Notes: generated from the sequence alone by a model not told the origin. A stretch of DNA of 64,000 bases from Edaphochlamys debaryana (GCA_016858145.1 JAEHOE010000092.1:434001-498000), one strand, 5' to 3'. Positions 43,843-56,571 are shown, counted from the first letter of the stretch. Numbers and translations are program-made.

Positions 43843-46800
43843 ATGACAATGGGCGTCTCACCCGGCAAGCCGGCTAAGGCCGCCGCGCTGCTCGCTCTGG
43901 CTTTCCTCGCCGTCCTTGGAGCAGCACACGCCCGCTCCACGCGTGAATTGCTTCAGGGAGGTGAGTCGCCGGGAGGGTGCTTGTAGAGCGACGCCGCGGT
44001 CCTGCCATGACGATGCGAGCCATGCACCAGGCATTCACCAGCTGCTGCCCGGTGCGAGTTGCTCGCATTGTGCCAGCCTATTGAAGGCTCAGCCACATAC
44101 GGCGAGCAAATGTCGTTACAGTTGTGTGTGTGTCGCTCAGACGGAGCGGCGGTTACCGAAACCGCGACGCGACCAGGTGTTTTCCTCTTTTCAGCCTGAC
44201 GCTCGACTGAGCACAGACTCACAGCTTTGCATACTCCGCTGGCTTCTCACTTTGCTTGATAACTTGGTGCACCTGCTGCCTGTTCGACTCCTCGCCCATC
44301 CGTCGATCCTTGCAGACAGCGATGGCGCTTCCACGACCCCCGTGAACGCCGAGACGTGTGCTCAGCCTACTTACGACAAGTCACTTGTGGAGGCATGCTA
44401 CGCGCAGGGCCTGCTGCATAGTCGCCGCCTGTCGGCTGTCGACACCACTGCATCTCGCCGCTCTCTTGTCGTCTTCGGCACGGCGCTGCCTTTTCCGACC
44501 GCCGGCAATGTACTTGGTGCCAACGACGATGGCTCAACTGGTGCAATCGGGCTCATCTCGGGTTTCGACCTCTTCGGAAGCCAGAAGACCGTGCTCTGGG
44601 TGAACAACAATGGTGGGTGCTTGAGGGGTGGATGGGGGGCGGCAGCAGAAGGGCAGTGTTCTGCGTGACGCTTTGCTTGGCATGCACCGTCGCCGCCAGG
44701 GGAGTGTCAGGCGCTAGGGATGAAGGTTAGGCACGCAACTAATTGCAGGCCCTTCGTATCTACCTGCCTTTACCCGACGGCGCAGGTGGCGTGTCATTCA
44801 GTAGCCCCATCAGCACCTACACGCCCTTCAACCTCATCACCAACAGCGGAAACGGACAGGGCATGTTTGTTGCCTTCTTCGGGCAAGTAACTTAGTGCGT
44901 CGCCATACGGGGGTAATGCCATTACCCCCAGTGGTTACGAACCGTTAGCGACGGGGTTGCGGGGGTAGCACATGGGGCACGTCCGCGCCGCTAGAAGCTT
45001 GCTTGACGGCGGCATACCGTCAGCTGCTGTACGGCGGCTGTTTTATCCCCTCCTTGATGATCAAATCTTGCTGCGCGCGCCGCATTGCAGGGACGTCGAC
45101 ACGCGCGGTCCGGGCAGCGGCCTGGTCAACTACTACTCGAGCAGCGACACTGGCCTTCTCAGCACCGCCGCTTCCATCATTGGCGGAAGCCCGGCTCTGG
45201 ATTGGATCTTCATCGCGTCGTAAGTGCAATTCTATGGCTGCAAAATTCATTAGGGTCGTCTGGCATGCAGGACGAGGCAGGGCCACTTGTCGAGTAGTGC
45301 AGGCCAGGAAGTTTACGTACCTGCTGTTGCTAGTCCTACTGCTAGCCGTTCGAATGAATGCGCGTGTCTGCATCCTTGCTGGTGCGCAGGTATCCCAGCG
45401 TGGGCTACTTTCCTTCTAGCACCAACAAGCTGAACACCTTCCAGGTAGGTGAAGTTAAGCGGCGCATTCCGCAGAGGAATAATCGATAGACAAGCAACAG
45501 CCCGCTGTAGATGGACATCTGTTAGGCCGTCCACAGCAATGTGATCACGGACAGCCCACTCGCTCATTTGCACGTCATCGTCATCTCTATCTGCGTCCAC
45601 AGATCATGCTGGCCAAGGCTACCAACGGCAGGTCCTTCGCCTGCTTCTTCTACGAGAGGCTGGAGTGGACCACGGGCAGTGCCTCGGGCGGTAGCAACGG
45701 CCTGGGCGGCAGCCCTGCCCGCGCCGGCTACACGTGAGCGAGCAAGCTTTTATTGATCAAGGACGGCAAGCATGCTATGCCCTGCTAGCTTAGATTCTCA
45801 CTACGATACACAGCAGCAAGATAAGCAAAGTGAAAGAGGCCTTTCTACCATGCATCCCGCCCACAGTGATGGCGCCGGCAACGCTTATGAACTTCCTGGC
45901 AGTGGGACCGCTGATGTGCTGAACCTGGCCGCGACGTCCAACGGCGGCCGCCCTCGTGGCCAGTGGTGCTTCCAAGTCAATGGCGCTGGGGCGATCATCA
46001 ACGCCTGTGCAACAAACAACGGAGGCTGCGACGCGCTGACCACTTGCACCAACTCGGCTAACGGACCCGTTTGCGGCCCCTGCCCCTCTGGTTACACGGG
46101 CACCGGGACGACCGGCTGCGTCCTCAGCGTCCCCATCTGTGCTACCAGCAACCCGTGCCAGAACGGCGGCAGGTGCGGGCCAACCAGCCTATATATGTTG
46201 CTTGCCAACTGCGACACTTCAATGAACGTACCTGACGTTGGTTATGTCCCGACTACCCTTCCTGCCTCAGGTGTGAGGACTCGAGCTCCGGCCCGACCTG
46301 CGACTGCTCGGCGACCTCCGACTTCACGGGCACCAACTGCGAGACCCGAATCAACGTGAGAAGGGGATGGTGCCTGCGTACAAACGACTTGCTTGGCGGT
46401 TACTTCGACCTTCCTGCAGGAAGCCGCTTGCACCCATCCCCATGCACCCATCTCCACGCGTGCACACACCCCTCTCTGCTAACCGCTCCACACACCCGCC
46501 CCGCCGTCTCCGCCCTTTTTGCCCCTCCCACCCACAGAACTGTGCGCCCAACCCGTGCCAGAACGGCGGCACGTGCAATGACGGAGACCGGTCTTACACC
46601 TGCGACTGCTCGGCGACGTCCGACTTCACGGGCACCAACTGCGAGACCCGAATCAACGTGAGAAGGGGATGGTGCCTGCGTACAAACGACTTGCTTGGCG
46701 GTTACTTCGACCTTCCTGCAGGAAGCCGCTTGCACCCATCCCCATGCACCCATCCCCACGCGTGCACACACCCCTCTCTGCTAACCGCTCCACACACCCG

Positions 46801-48122
46801 CCCCGCCGTCCCCGCCCTCCTGGCCGCCCCTCCCGCCCACAGAACTGCGCGCCCAACCCGTGCCAGAACGGCGGCACGTGCAATGACGGAGACCGGTCTT
46901 ACACCTGCGACTGCTCGGCGACGTCCGACTTCACGGGCACCACCTGCGAGACCCGAATCAACGTGCGTATTCTCATCCCGATAATCACACAAGATGACGG
47001 CGGGCTGGCGGGCCCTCCTGCGTTTAGTACCAATGGCTGTGCGTCAGGCCTTCCTACTGCTTGCGCCCATCCCCACGCGTGCACCCACCTCTCCCTGCTG
47101 TTGATGGCTCCGCCAACGCACGTCCCCGCCCATCCCGCCCTCCTGGCCGCCCCTCCCACCCACAGAACTGTGCGCCCAACCCGTGCCAGAACGGCGGCAC
47201 GTGCAATGACGGAGACCGGTCTTACACCTGCGACTGTTCGGCGACGTCCGACTTCACGGGCACCACCTGCGAGACCCGAATCAACGTGAGATCGGACCTT
47301 CGTGCGAATGAAGGGGATGCCGGCCGCCGGTTCTCCTTCCGCCAACCACATGGCATGCTCCATGACATCCGCCCGTTCGCCCCTGGTACCCCAACAGAAC
47401 TGTGATCCCAACCCTTGCCGGAATGGGGGCACTTGCACCGATGGCGACCGCTCTTTCACCTGTAGCTGCGCAAATGCCTGCTTCTCGGGTAGGTGGCGTA
47501 GATTGGGGTGAAGTGGGGTAAGAGCGTGTAGATTGGGGTGACCGTGGGGTTAACCATAGGTGGCGATGGCCACCTCATGCATCTCTCATCTTTCAATGTA
47601 TGGTCCCCCACTTACTGCAGGCGCTACCTGTCAGATCCTCAACTTTGGCGGCTTCTTCCCGCCCGTCGACAACCTACCCGTAATCAACACCATCAAAGCC
47701 GGCCAGGCAAGCACGGGGTTCGAGGCCTGTGGGCGTGCCCAATCTAAGTGTGCCCGGCGGTGGAAGGAGAGGCCTAGCGGCGCCACTGCCTAATGTCACT
47801 CATGTCACGCCCTTGCGCTGCCTCCTTTCCTCACCAGGCTGTGCCCGTCAAGTTCACCCTCGGCTGCGACCTGGGCCTGGGGATCTTCGCTTCAGGCTAT
47901 CCGTCGTACACCAGCGCCGCTTGCAGCGGGGTGCGCGATGACGCGGTCCCCGTCCCGACCGTCAACCCTGGATCCAGCTCTCTGTCGTACGATCCCGCCA
48001 CCCGCCAGTACAACTACGTTTGGAAGACCCCTGATAACGGAGCTGTGGGCACATGCCAGCTGCTGACTCTGCGCTTCGTGGACGGAACCGAGCAAACCGC
48101 CCTGTTCAAGTACAGGAAGTGA
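43843..48122 (+). CDS. Secreted NIDO domain - EGF repeats - PxKF-like domain protein
   Basis: Fourteen exons join in phase: 43843-43960, 44316-44612, 44786-44882, 45091-45219, 45390-45444, 45603-45733, 45867-46172, 46271-46355, 46538-46657, 46843-46962, 47166-47285, 47398-47488, 47621-47706, 47838-48122 (679 residues). A signal peptide (AAALLALAFLAVLGAAHA) directs secretion. Residues about 110-320 match a nidogen-type NIDO domain: DLFGSQKTVLWVNNNGG, VAFFGDVDTRGPGSG, NKLNTFQIMLA, FACFFYERLEWTTG, then a GRPRGQWCFQV strand. Six EGF-like modules follow, four with C-x-PNPCxNGGTC-x-DGDRS. The last about 130 residues (PPVDNLPVINTIKAGQAVPV, then KFTLGCDLGLGIF, YDPATRQYNYVWKTPD, GTCQLLTLRFVDGTE) resemble the PxKF domain of bacterial surface proteins. 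Two introns need GC donors (44883, 47707). Likely an extracellular-matrix or cell-surface adhesion protein. Confidence 0.85.
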
Positions 48123-48329
48123 GGAAAGAATCGAGAGATTAGGGCAGCAGCGCATGCCGAGGCTACCGAGGCACGTGCGTGCATGCTGTTTTGGCCCAAT
48201 CCATGTTGCTATGGGCTGGCAGTGGGCGTAATGGGCCCTCGCCCTCTTAAGGGCAGCCCTGTTGTGTCTATGTGAGACAGACACTTGCTTTTCGGACCTC
48301 CACCTGATCGGGCGGGGCTTATCAGGATA

Positions 48330-48334
48330 TGTAA
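48330..48334 (+). terminator. TGTAA polyadenylation signal of the NIDO-EGF gene
   Basis: TGTAA in GGATATGTAAGC, 208 nt past the stop at 48122. Confidence 0.5.
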
Positions 48335-48833
48335 GCATACGGCAACACGTCGATCCTTTGAAGACAAGCAAGTGGCGGGGCGTGTTGTGGCTTCCGCCCT
48401 AGTACATATCTGTGATAGTGATCTGTGTCAACATCCACCGGACCCGATGCAAGCGCTGCGCGTGGCGGCTGATGAAGGGCATGGAGCAGCTTGTCCTGCC
48501 ATGGAATCCATCTGTCCTACCATGTAATGCCCCGAGTATTTATCGTATCCGGACGTGTCGCTGCTGCCCCCGCCGCCCCGCCACGACCGCTACGTGCACG
48601 CAACCCTGCCACCATCTTGCTTGTCATGCGTTGCCATGAGACGGGTCGTCGGTTGGCGTGCCACATACATGTGACAGCCAGACACCGAGGACTGGCACTT
48701 CCCGTGATGAAGTCGCTTGCATGCATGCTTAGGCCACGACTTGGGCCTTCCGAAGACATGTACATCTACCCAGCATACCCAGCATCTACCGGTACAAAAG
48801 TACAAGTCCACGAGCCGCTGTATTTACAGCACG

Positions 48834-48838
48834 GAGAG
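48834..48838 (-). terminator. TGTAA polyadenylation signal (minus strand)
   Basis: TTACA on the + strand, about 80 nt beyond the minus-strand stop at 48920-48922. Confidence 0.45.
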
Positions 48839-48919
48839 CTCGCATGCGCTGCCCCGGTACCCCCAACGTTGCCTTCATCCTATCTACATAAGGTCAAGCA
48901 AGGTGGTCAGCCGCAGGAC

Positions 48920-51900
48920 TCACCGCCCCCACCTGCCCCAGCCACCACGCCTGCCTCCCCCGCCTGTGGCCCAGCCGCCACGTCCGGCCCGCCCCGCGCC
49001 GCCCTCCTCCGACCCCTCCTCGGAACCCTCCTCATCCCCCGATTCCATCCCTTCGGTTTCCTCCCCGGCCCCGCCCGCCCGCCCGGACTTCTGAGCAAAC
49101 CACCCCCACCCCTGCCCACCGCCTCCCCCACCGCCCCCCTCGCCGCGTCCCTCCTGTCCCCGCCCCTCCTCCGCTACCATCGCCGCCCTATCCCCCGCCT
49201 CCCCCGCCACCCCATCCCCCGCCGCCGCCGCGAGCAACCCCGCCAGGTCTATGTACCCCAGTGCAGGTGACCGGAACGCCGCAGGCTCGTCCACACCCGC
49301 ATCCAGCCCCAGGTCCCCAACCAGCAGCAGACCGCTGGACTCGAACCCGCCGCCGCCGCTGCCGCTGCGACCGTGTCTGCTGCCGCCGCCGCCGCCGCCG
49401 CGGGCACTAAGGTCGGGGCGCTGGGCCAGGTGCAAGCGCCCGCCCTGGGGTCCCTGCGGCTCTTGAGGATCGGTCCTCGGGGCGGGCCCCGGCTGTCCGG
49501 GCGCAAGAGCTGAGGCAGATGCTGTGGTCCCACCGGGGGCTGAGGTGGGGGCTGCGCCTTGGGCAGAGGCGGCTATGGACGCAGCGCCGTCGCCCGCTGC
49601 AGCTGCCCGCCCTTCCTCGGCTGGCGGCGGCGGCCATGCACCCGAGGAGGAAGGCTCCGCAGGGCCGCTGGAGGAAGGTGTGGCGCCGCCGCCCTCGCCT
49701 GCGGCACCAGCCGCCTCTGCCGCGTTCGCCACCCCTTGCCTCTCCGCCTGCTGCTGCGCCTGAAGGTCCGGGAGCTTCTGCTGCGGCGGTGGCTGCACGG
49801 CCTGGGGGGGAGGATCCTGCTGCTGTTCGCCCTGGCGCTTATTGTGTGGTTGCGGGTGGTCGTGCGGGTGGGTGTGGTGCGAGGGCCCCGCGGGCTGCTG
49901 CAGCTGCAGCAGGGGGTCGGGGGCGTCGGGCGGGAGGTCCCCCAGCAGCTTGCGCAGGTTCATGTGGAGGGCCACCTCGAAGCGGTGGGGTTTGGAGAGG
50001 AGCGCCTGCGGGGCAAGGTGGGGCGCGGTCAGTGCGTGGGAGGTATCGGTATCCCATGCGTCGCTCATACCCCACCCACCTGAGCCGCCAGCTTGGCCGC
50101 TGCGCTGCCTGGGGGCAGCGGGAAGCGCCCGGGCTCGGGCCCCTCCGCCGCCGGCACCGCCGGGCCCGACTCCGCTGCAGCGGCAGCCGCTGCCGAGTGT
50201 GCCGTGGGCGATGGAGCGGGCCGCATATCGAGCTTGGCAATAAGGCCTAGCTCGCCTTCCTGACTCGCCATCAGCGTTAGCCCGCCGCCGCTGCCGCCGA
50301 CGCCAGCGCCGCCGCGGCCCACCGCCGCCATGCGGAGTAGCGCCTCGACGGCGGCGTCAGGCGCCGCCGCCGCGCCGCCCCTGCCGCTGCCGCTGCCGTC
50401 GCCGCCGGCGTCGCTGTCGGCGATGCGGCGGACGCCCGCCTGCGTTGGGGATGTACGGCAGCCAGCAGGTATGACCAAGCGTTCTCGGGGGCGTGTTGAG
50501 GAAAGGAATCCTGTAACTGCGTAGCTAGCAAAGGCTGCAATGCATCGGTGATGGAGACTGAGGTCGGCCAAGTTCCACAAGACCACACGGCGCCCGCCAC
50601 CAGATGGCCCCGTGCGTGCCTCCTCCGGTGTTCCGGCCCTCCTCATCCCCTCCCGTCAGTGCGCACGCTATCCGACAAGCGCACAGGCCCGCCCGTACGA
50701 CATGGACCCTACCTGTGCAGCACGTACGACGGCCCACATAAACTGCATCAGTACGTTGAGACCGGCCAGCGTCTCGGGCTGCAGGTCCAGGCCCTGACCG
50801 CGGCTGGCGGCGGCGGCGGAGTCGCGGTGGCGACCGCCGCCGCCGCCACCGCGACGGGACTTTCGCGGCGCGGACGGCTTGGCGGCGACCGCCGAGCTGG
50901 GGCCGGCGGCCGCCGGCGCTGACTCGCCCTGCCCGGCGCTCGCAGCACCGGTGTCAGCGGCAGCGGCGCTGGTGGTGGCGGCGGCGGCTGGCGCCGCTGC
51001 GCGTCGCTTGCCGCGGCTGCGCTCCCCGGTACGTCGGCAGGCCGCTTTGGGGTCGGCGGCGGCGGCAGCTGCCGCCGCCGCCGCGTTCGCCTCCGCCAGC
51101 GCCGCCACCGCGTCCTCCAGGTACATCGGGCTGACGTTGACGTGCTGAGGGAAGCCCACCTCCTCCAGGCCTGCAGCGCAGCACAGCACACGCAGCACAG
51201 CACAGCAGGTTTGGGTTTGCGTGCTCAGAAGCGTGCAGTGCAGCTAGCGTGCAGGCTTTGCTGGGGTGCACACTCGCAGCCGCTGATGCATGACACCCCG
51301 TACCCCATTCCCCACAGGTCGAGCCCATCTGCAGTGCTGCAAAGTCTCTCTCCCGCAAGACGACCCACCCCGCACCGGCCCCTCCATCACCCCCGGCACC
51401 GCACCCTACCACCGGCCCACAGAACCACCCAGCCCGCCCCTCAGACCCACCCCAGGGCGTGCGCGAGTAGAGCTCATCCCACAGGTCCACCGCCGAGGCC
51501 ACGGCCCAGGCCCCCGCCGACATGACCCCCACAGCCAGCGTGGAGAACACCCCCGCCAGGCCCGCGGGCGGCGGCAGGGGCGCGGCCTGGGACGAAGAGG
51601 AGCGGGGCCGGTTGCCTGGGGGCAGGGAGTCGGTAGATGGGATGGCGTGGGTCGGTGACTCAGCGCGACTCTGGTCTGCTTGCCAAAGCCCTATCTCCAA
51701 CCGCCTGCCAAGCACCCAGCTCCTCCATAAGCTCACACCTCTGCCCCTACATACGTAAGGCGCACGGGCCCCCGCCCCGCCCGGCCTGCAGCACCCTTCC
51801 CCTTCCAGGACACCCACCTCCGCCTAGGTCCCCCACGACCCCTCCCGCCCCCTTCCCTTCTGTGCCCCTGTGTCCCGGCTCTGGCCCTCAGGGAGCGTGC

Positions 51901-54900
51901 GGGTTGGGTCAACACCTGTGACATCTCCCTCTCCCCTCCATGCCCAGTCAAGTCCCACCTCCGCCCAGCTCCCTTAGCAGCTCCTTGGCCTCGGGCAGGG
52001 AGCCGTCCTCGCTGTCGCTGTCCTCGCCCCCGCCGCCGTTGCCCCCTCCAGTGCCCCCGGGAGGCTGCAGCCGCACCATGATGGGGAACCCTGGCAGGGG
52101 CAAGGGAGTCAAGGCAACACTCGTGTTGAATGCGGCATGCATGTAAGGTGAGAGCTGCCCGAGTGCAGTCACACGAGCAACTCAAAGGTCCTCCGGGCTT
52201 GGGGTCCACAATCAAGTCCCCACTCCGCCTACCCGGCCGCACAATCTGGCCGCTAGTCCACGGCCCTCCTCAGCTCCCTAGCCCGCCACCCACCCGCGCT
52301 GTGCACCGCCATGACGTCCAGAGCGGCGGCCACCTTCCAGCGGCCCGCGCTGCGCCGCCGCCGCCAGCTGGCCACCGCGACCTCTCGCGCCGTCGCCTGG
52401 AACAAAGGGGCCGCCGAGGGGTCAGCCCCTGTAAAGTAAATTGAGGATCCCCATAAGCACTACCAGCGAGCCCCAGTTTTGTGCCCCATGACAGCGCCTC
52501 AGCAGATCTTAACCTCGTTCGTCCCCATGACGAATACTGGAATCTTATGTGAAACACAAATCTACAGCCGCTCACCAGGGCCGACGCCAGCTGCTGCAGA
52601 GACAGGAACGCGGGCCGCAGCCGCAGCAGGGTGCCGTCGGCCGCCCGCACGCTCAGCGTGAGGCCGGGCACCAGGAAGAGGGGCGTGCGGCCGCCGAGGG
52701 GCGCGGGCTGGGAAGTGGGGGTGATGGCGGGGTCGGGGAGGGGAGAGGGATTTCAGAGTTGGAAACAGGGAGATGTGGGCCGCAGCAGGTGAGATTGGTG
52801 CGGAAGGGAGGCCGCCTGCCAAGAGGAAGGGGCAGCGGCTGACTGCGGTGTCCAGCTTCACACGCGGTACGGTACAGTGCAGTACGGGTCGGGTACGGCG
52901 CCGTACAGAGCGAAGCAGGTTAGCACCAAGCACCGCCCCACGCACCAGTTCGTCAGATGGGCCGCTGGGAGCCCCCGTGATGTAGCGCTCCGGAGCGTGG
53001 GCCGCCGCCGCCGCCGCCGCCGCCGCGGCGGCGCCGCCGCCCTCAATGTCCAGCCCCAGGTCGACGGCGGCGGCGCCGTCGCGCCCGCTGCCGCCGCCGC
53101 CCGCCCCCGGCTCCATCTCGTCCACCACATCCAGCACCCAGTGCTCGCGATCGCTGTCGTACAGATTCAGGGCCACCTGCAATACGGCATGGGGGCGGAT
53201 CAGCAGTTGCGGCGTGCGATCAGGGTCGATGCGTACATCCCAAGTGCCATTGGCGGCGACAGGATGTCTAACCTAGGGCTCGGCCTGCCCTGTTCCCTGG
53301 TCACCAGTGTCGGGCTGTCCAAGCACACAGGCCCTCCGCTTTCCTTGACCCCCCGCGCGCAACACAGCCGCTGCCCACCCGCATCCTCGGCCGTGGCCGC
53401 TGCGCCTTCGGGGCACCAGCGGGCTCGGCCGCCGGCTCCCCAGACGCAACCGCCTCGGCGGCCCTGGCGGCGGCGTCAGCCGCCTCCGCCGCCTCCGCCT
53501 CCGCCAGGGCCTCCGCCGCCAGTCGGTCCAGCTCCCGCGAGCCCTCGACCGCCTGCTCGTCCGCCGCGTCCGGAACCAGTACGAACCGCTTACGTAATGG
53601 CGCTGGCGCCGGCGCCGCCGGCCCTGCGTCGCTGACGGCAGTGGCGGCGGGAGCTGCTGCTGCTGCTGCAGCGGCGGTGGTGGCGCTGGCGGCGGCGTCA
53701 TCGGCGGCAGGCAGCGGCGGCGCCTTGAGGAGCGCCTTGAGGGCTGCCTCTAGCGGCAGTCTGGCCACGTAGGACGAGAAGGAGAAGGCCGGCAGGAAGC
53801 CGTCGGCGGCGGAGCCCGTGATGGCGGCGGCGCCGCCACTGACGGAGGCGGCGCCGGCGGCGCCGGCGGCCAGCAGCGCCTCTGCGTCACGCACCACCCG
53901 CTCCTCCTCCATCTGGCGGAGCTCCCGCATGAAAGTCTCCGTGCTGAGGCGCAGACGCTCCGCCGCCGTCAGGCCGCCGTCGCCGCCGCCGCCGCCGCCG
54001 CCTGCTGCCGCCGCCGCCAGGTCGTGGGGTCCCTGCCTGTGAGAGAAGGCCCCAGCGTCGGCGGCGGCAGCGGTGAAGGCGGCGGCTGCGCCGCCAGGGA
54101 CCTGGGCGTCGTCGCCGTCGGGTGCATCCGGCGGCAGCGACGGCAGCGGCGGCAGGGGCATGGCGCGGACCACCGGCGGCGCCGGCAGCCTCGGCCTGGG
54201 CCCCGGCGTCGCCTCCGCCAGGCTGCCGCGGCCCGCCCAGCCCAACGCCATGCCCTCGGTCAGGCCCTGCAGGAAGCCCCGCGCGGCGCTGTACAGGGAG
54301 TGACCCACGTCGGGCGTCGGGCGGCCGCTGGCGGCGGCGGCAGCGGCAGCGGCGGCGGAAGGGGCGTCGGGCCGTGACGGCGCCGCGGACCGCTGCTGCG
54401 CCCACGTCCGAAGCGCCGACAGGGGCCCGTCCGAGGCACTGCCTTCGCCGCTGGGGGTTGCGCTGTCCCCACTGCCGCCGCTGCTGCCATGGTCACCGGA
54501 TGCGGAGGCGGCGGAGGATGACGAGGCCGCGCCGGCGGTGGCACGAGCACCGCTGCCGCCGCCGCCCCCGCTGCCTGCTGCCGCCGCCGCCGCTGGCCCA
54601 CCCGCCGCCGCCGCCTTCCGGGCCTCCATAATATCGTCGTACCTGCAGGCGCGCGGGCGGGCGCACAAGGACAGGCAAGTTCGGCTCGCCATCGGCAAGT
54701 ACGGACATGCGATCTGCCCCACTACTCCCTTGCATCCGCCGCACCTCCCGCCGCAACAACACCTCCCCTCCAAACTCCATACCCCCCACGGCTGTACCGC
54801 CCCCTTCCCTCCACACACTCCTCAAGCCAAGCCCTCGCCAAGCCCTGTACCTGCCCGCCCTCCCCACCCATACCCCACCCACACGCCGCACCCCACCTGC

Positions 54901-56571
54901 CAGCCAGCCCCACCCCACCCCACCCCACCCCACCCATATCCCACCCACACCCCGCACCCCACCTGCTCAGCAGCATGGCCCGCCGCACCAGCTCCGCCCC
55001 CTCCGCGCTCACGAACAGCAGCCGCTGCCCCCCCACGGGCGCGCTCATGCGCAGCAGGAGCTCAGAGCCGGGGTCAAGCGGGGCGGCGGCGGCGGACGAG
55101 GGGGCGGTGGCGGAGCCCAGGCCGCTGCCGATCGCCCAGTCGTCCTGTTGGAGTACATGGCATGGATGGTGGTGGTAAGGAGGCGGCAGGGCGCAGGTTC
55201 GGGGGCAGTCGGGTCGATGTTGGCCGTCGACATGCTGCAACGTAGCGGACTAAGCCCTTGAGCCAAAGCCCCGCCCAGATCAGTCACCAAGGCAAAAACA
55301 CAGAAGCCCGCAGCAGTACGAGACCCCGCTCCTTGCATCTGTCATCCAAGGCCCACGCCCTACCGCGCTCTCCAGCCCAGCCACGGTGTTGCAACAGAGG
55401 AACACGTCCCCAATGGCCAGAGTCGGGACCGAGGCGGGCCGTAACGCCAGCGGCCGAGGCACCGGCGGGCGCGAGGCTGGGAGCGACTGCGGTGCACCGC
55501 TGGGGGCGCTGGGCGCTGCGGGGCCCCCACCCGCCCCCGCGCTCACGCCGTGCCCTGTTGAGCCTGGGCCTGAGCCTGCAGCGGGTTCGGGCAACACTCG
55601 GTCAGCGTGTGGCTGGTGGTCCACGTCTGTGCTACCAGGGCGATGCCGCCCTTCGAAAGCTCGCCCTCCAACCGCGTCTGCACGGCTGAGGCAAGCCCTA
55701 GATATCCATCTGACCACCATCCCTGCACGGCCCACACGGGCCTCACCGCCGCCTGTGCCTGCGCCCTCCTCAGCACAGCGCTGCGGTCCGCCGCCCAGCG
55801 CCGCCGCCTCCAGCTGCAGCGGGGCCCAGCCGGGCCCAGCGCCCGCCACAGCAGGCCCAGACCTTGGCCCTGCCGCCCCCAAGTCAACACCTGCCAGGAG
55901 GCTGTTCCTTCCCGCTCGACCTCCACCCGCTCTTGCACTGGCATGGCCGCCAGAGCGGCCATCTTGATGGACCGTGGATGCGGCCCAGCGGAAGGCGCGA
56001 GGGCGGACGTTGGCCGCTTCCTGTTGGCGTTGGGTGCTGCGTGATGCCCAGAGTGCCGGGGGCACTGGGGCCGATGATGAGCAGACCCGGCCCTGGGCCC
56101 ATAGCCGCCTGCTCTGCTGCTGCTGCTGCTGCTCCCCAGCGCCTGGCGCGGCCGCCACGGCGCGCGGCGCGGCGTGGTCAGGGGCGGTTGGAGGAAAGAG
56201 CTTTGAGGCCCTGCGAGCGGACCGCCAAGTAGGTGGCAGGGCGTCAAGAGGGTGCTGGGATAAACTGGTATAGGCGCTGTCCAGGAGGGTGCGCTTGACG
56301 GGCAGGAGGTGCCGGCAGTAGCCACAGACCAGGAACGGATCCTTGCCACGCACCAGGTCCGGGATGGGTCAAGCGGGAGGACGAAAGCTGCATCGCCCTC
56401 TGCCCCTGCCAGCCCTTGGAGGTCATACGGCCACGCCCACGTCAAGCGCAGCTCGGCGGGGCCTCCCTGTGCTTTCCCGGCGTCCGTCGCGACCTCGGAG
56501 CCGACATCCGTCTGCGCCCCAGGCGCCACGACAAGGGCTGGCTGATACTGCTGAACTGATGAGGCGCTCAT
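48920..56571 (-). CDS. Very large Ala/Gly-rich orphan protein, 5' exon with frame breaks
   Basis: Ten exons join in phase on the minus strand: 54963-55144, 53379-54642, 52946-53176, 52576-52707, 52294-52396, 51959-52090, 51451-51615, 50713-51170, 50080-50439, 48920-50005 (1371 codons). Upstream, the first exon seems to run from ATG at 56569-56571 to 55374 but switches frame several times. It opens MSASSVQQYQPALVVAPGAQ, continues one frame over as DLVRGKDPFLVCGYCRHLLP (a CxxC pair), and ends GDVFLCCNTVAGLESA. Between long poly-Ala/Gly/Ser tracts are ordered blocks such as LNLYDSDREHWVLDVVDEME, SVRAADGTLLRLRPAFLSLQ, a hydrophobic stretch AGVFSTLAVGVMSAGAWAVA, and SKPHRFEVALHMNLRKLLGD. The tail is acidic then Gly/Arg-rich. 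I recognise no family. The downstream exons are a good model; the 5' part is not. Confidence 0.6.

Larger units (their letters stand above)
48123..48919. other. Convergent 3' spacer
   Basis: No gene; contains the TGTAA signal of the + strand gene (48330) and, on the minus strand, TGTAA at 48834-48838, so the two transcripts would end about 0.5 kb apart. Confidence 0.5.
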
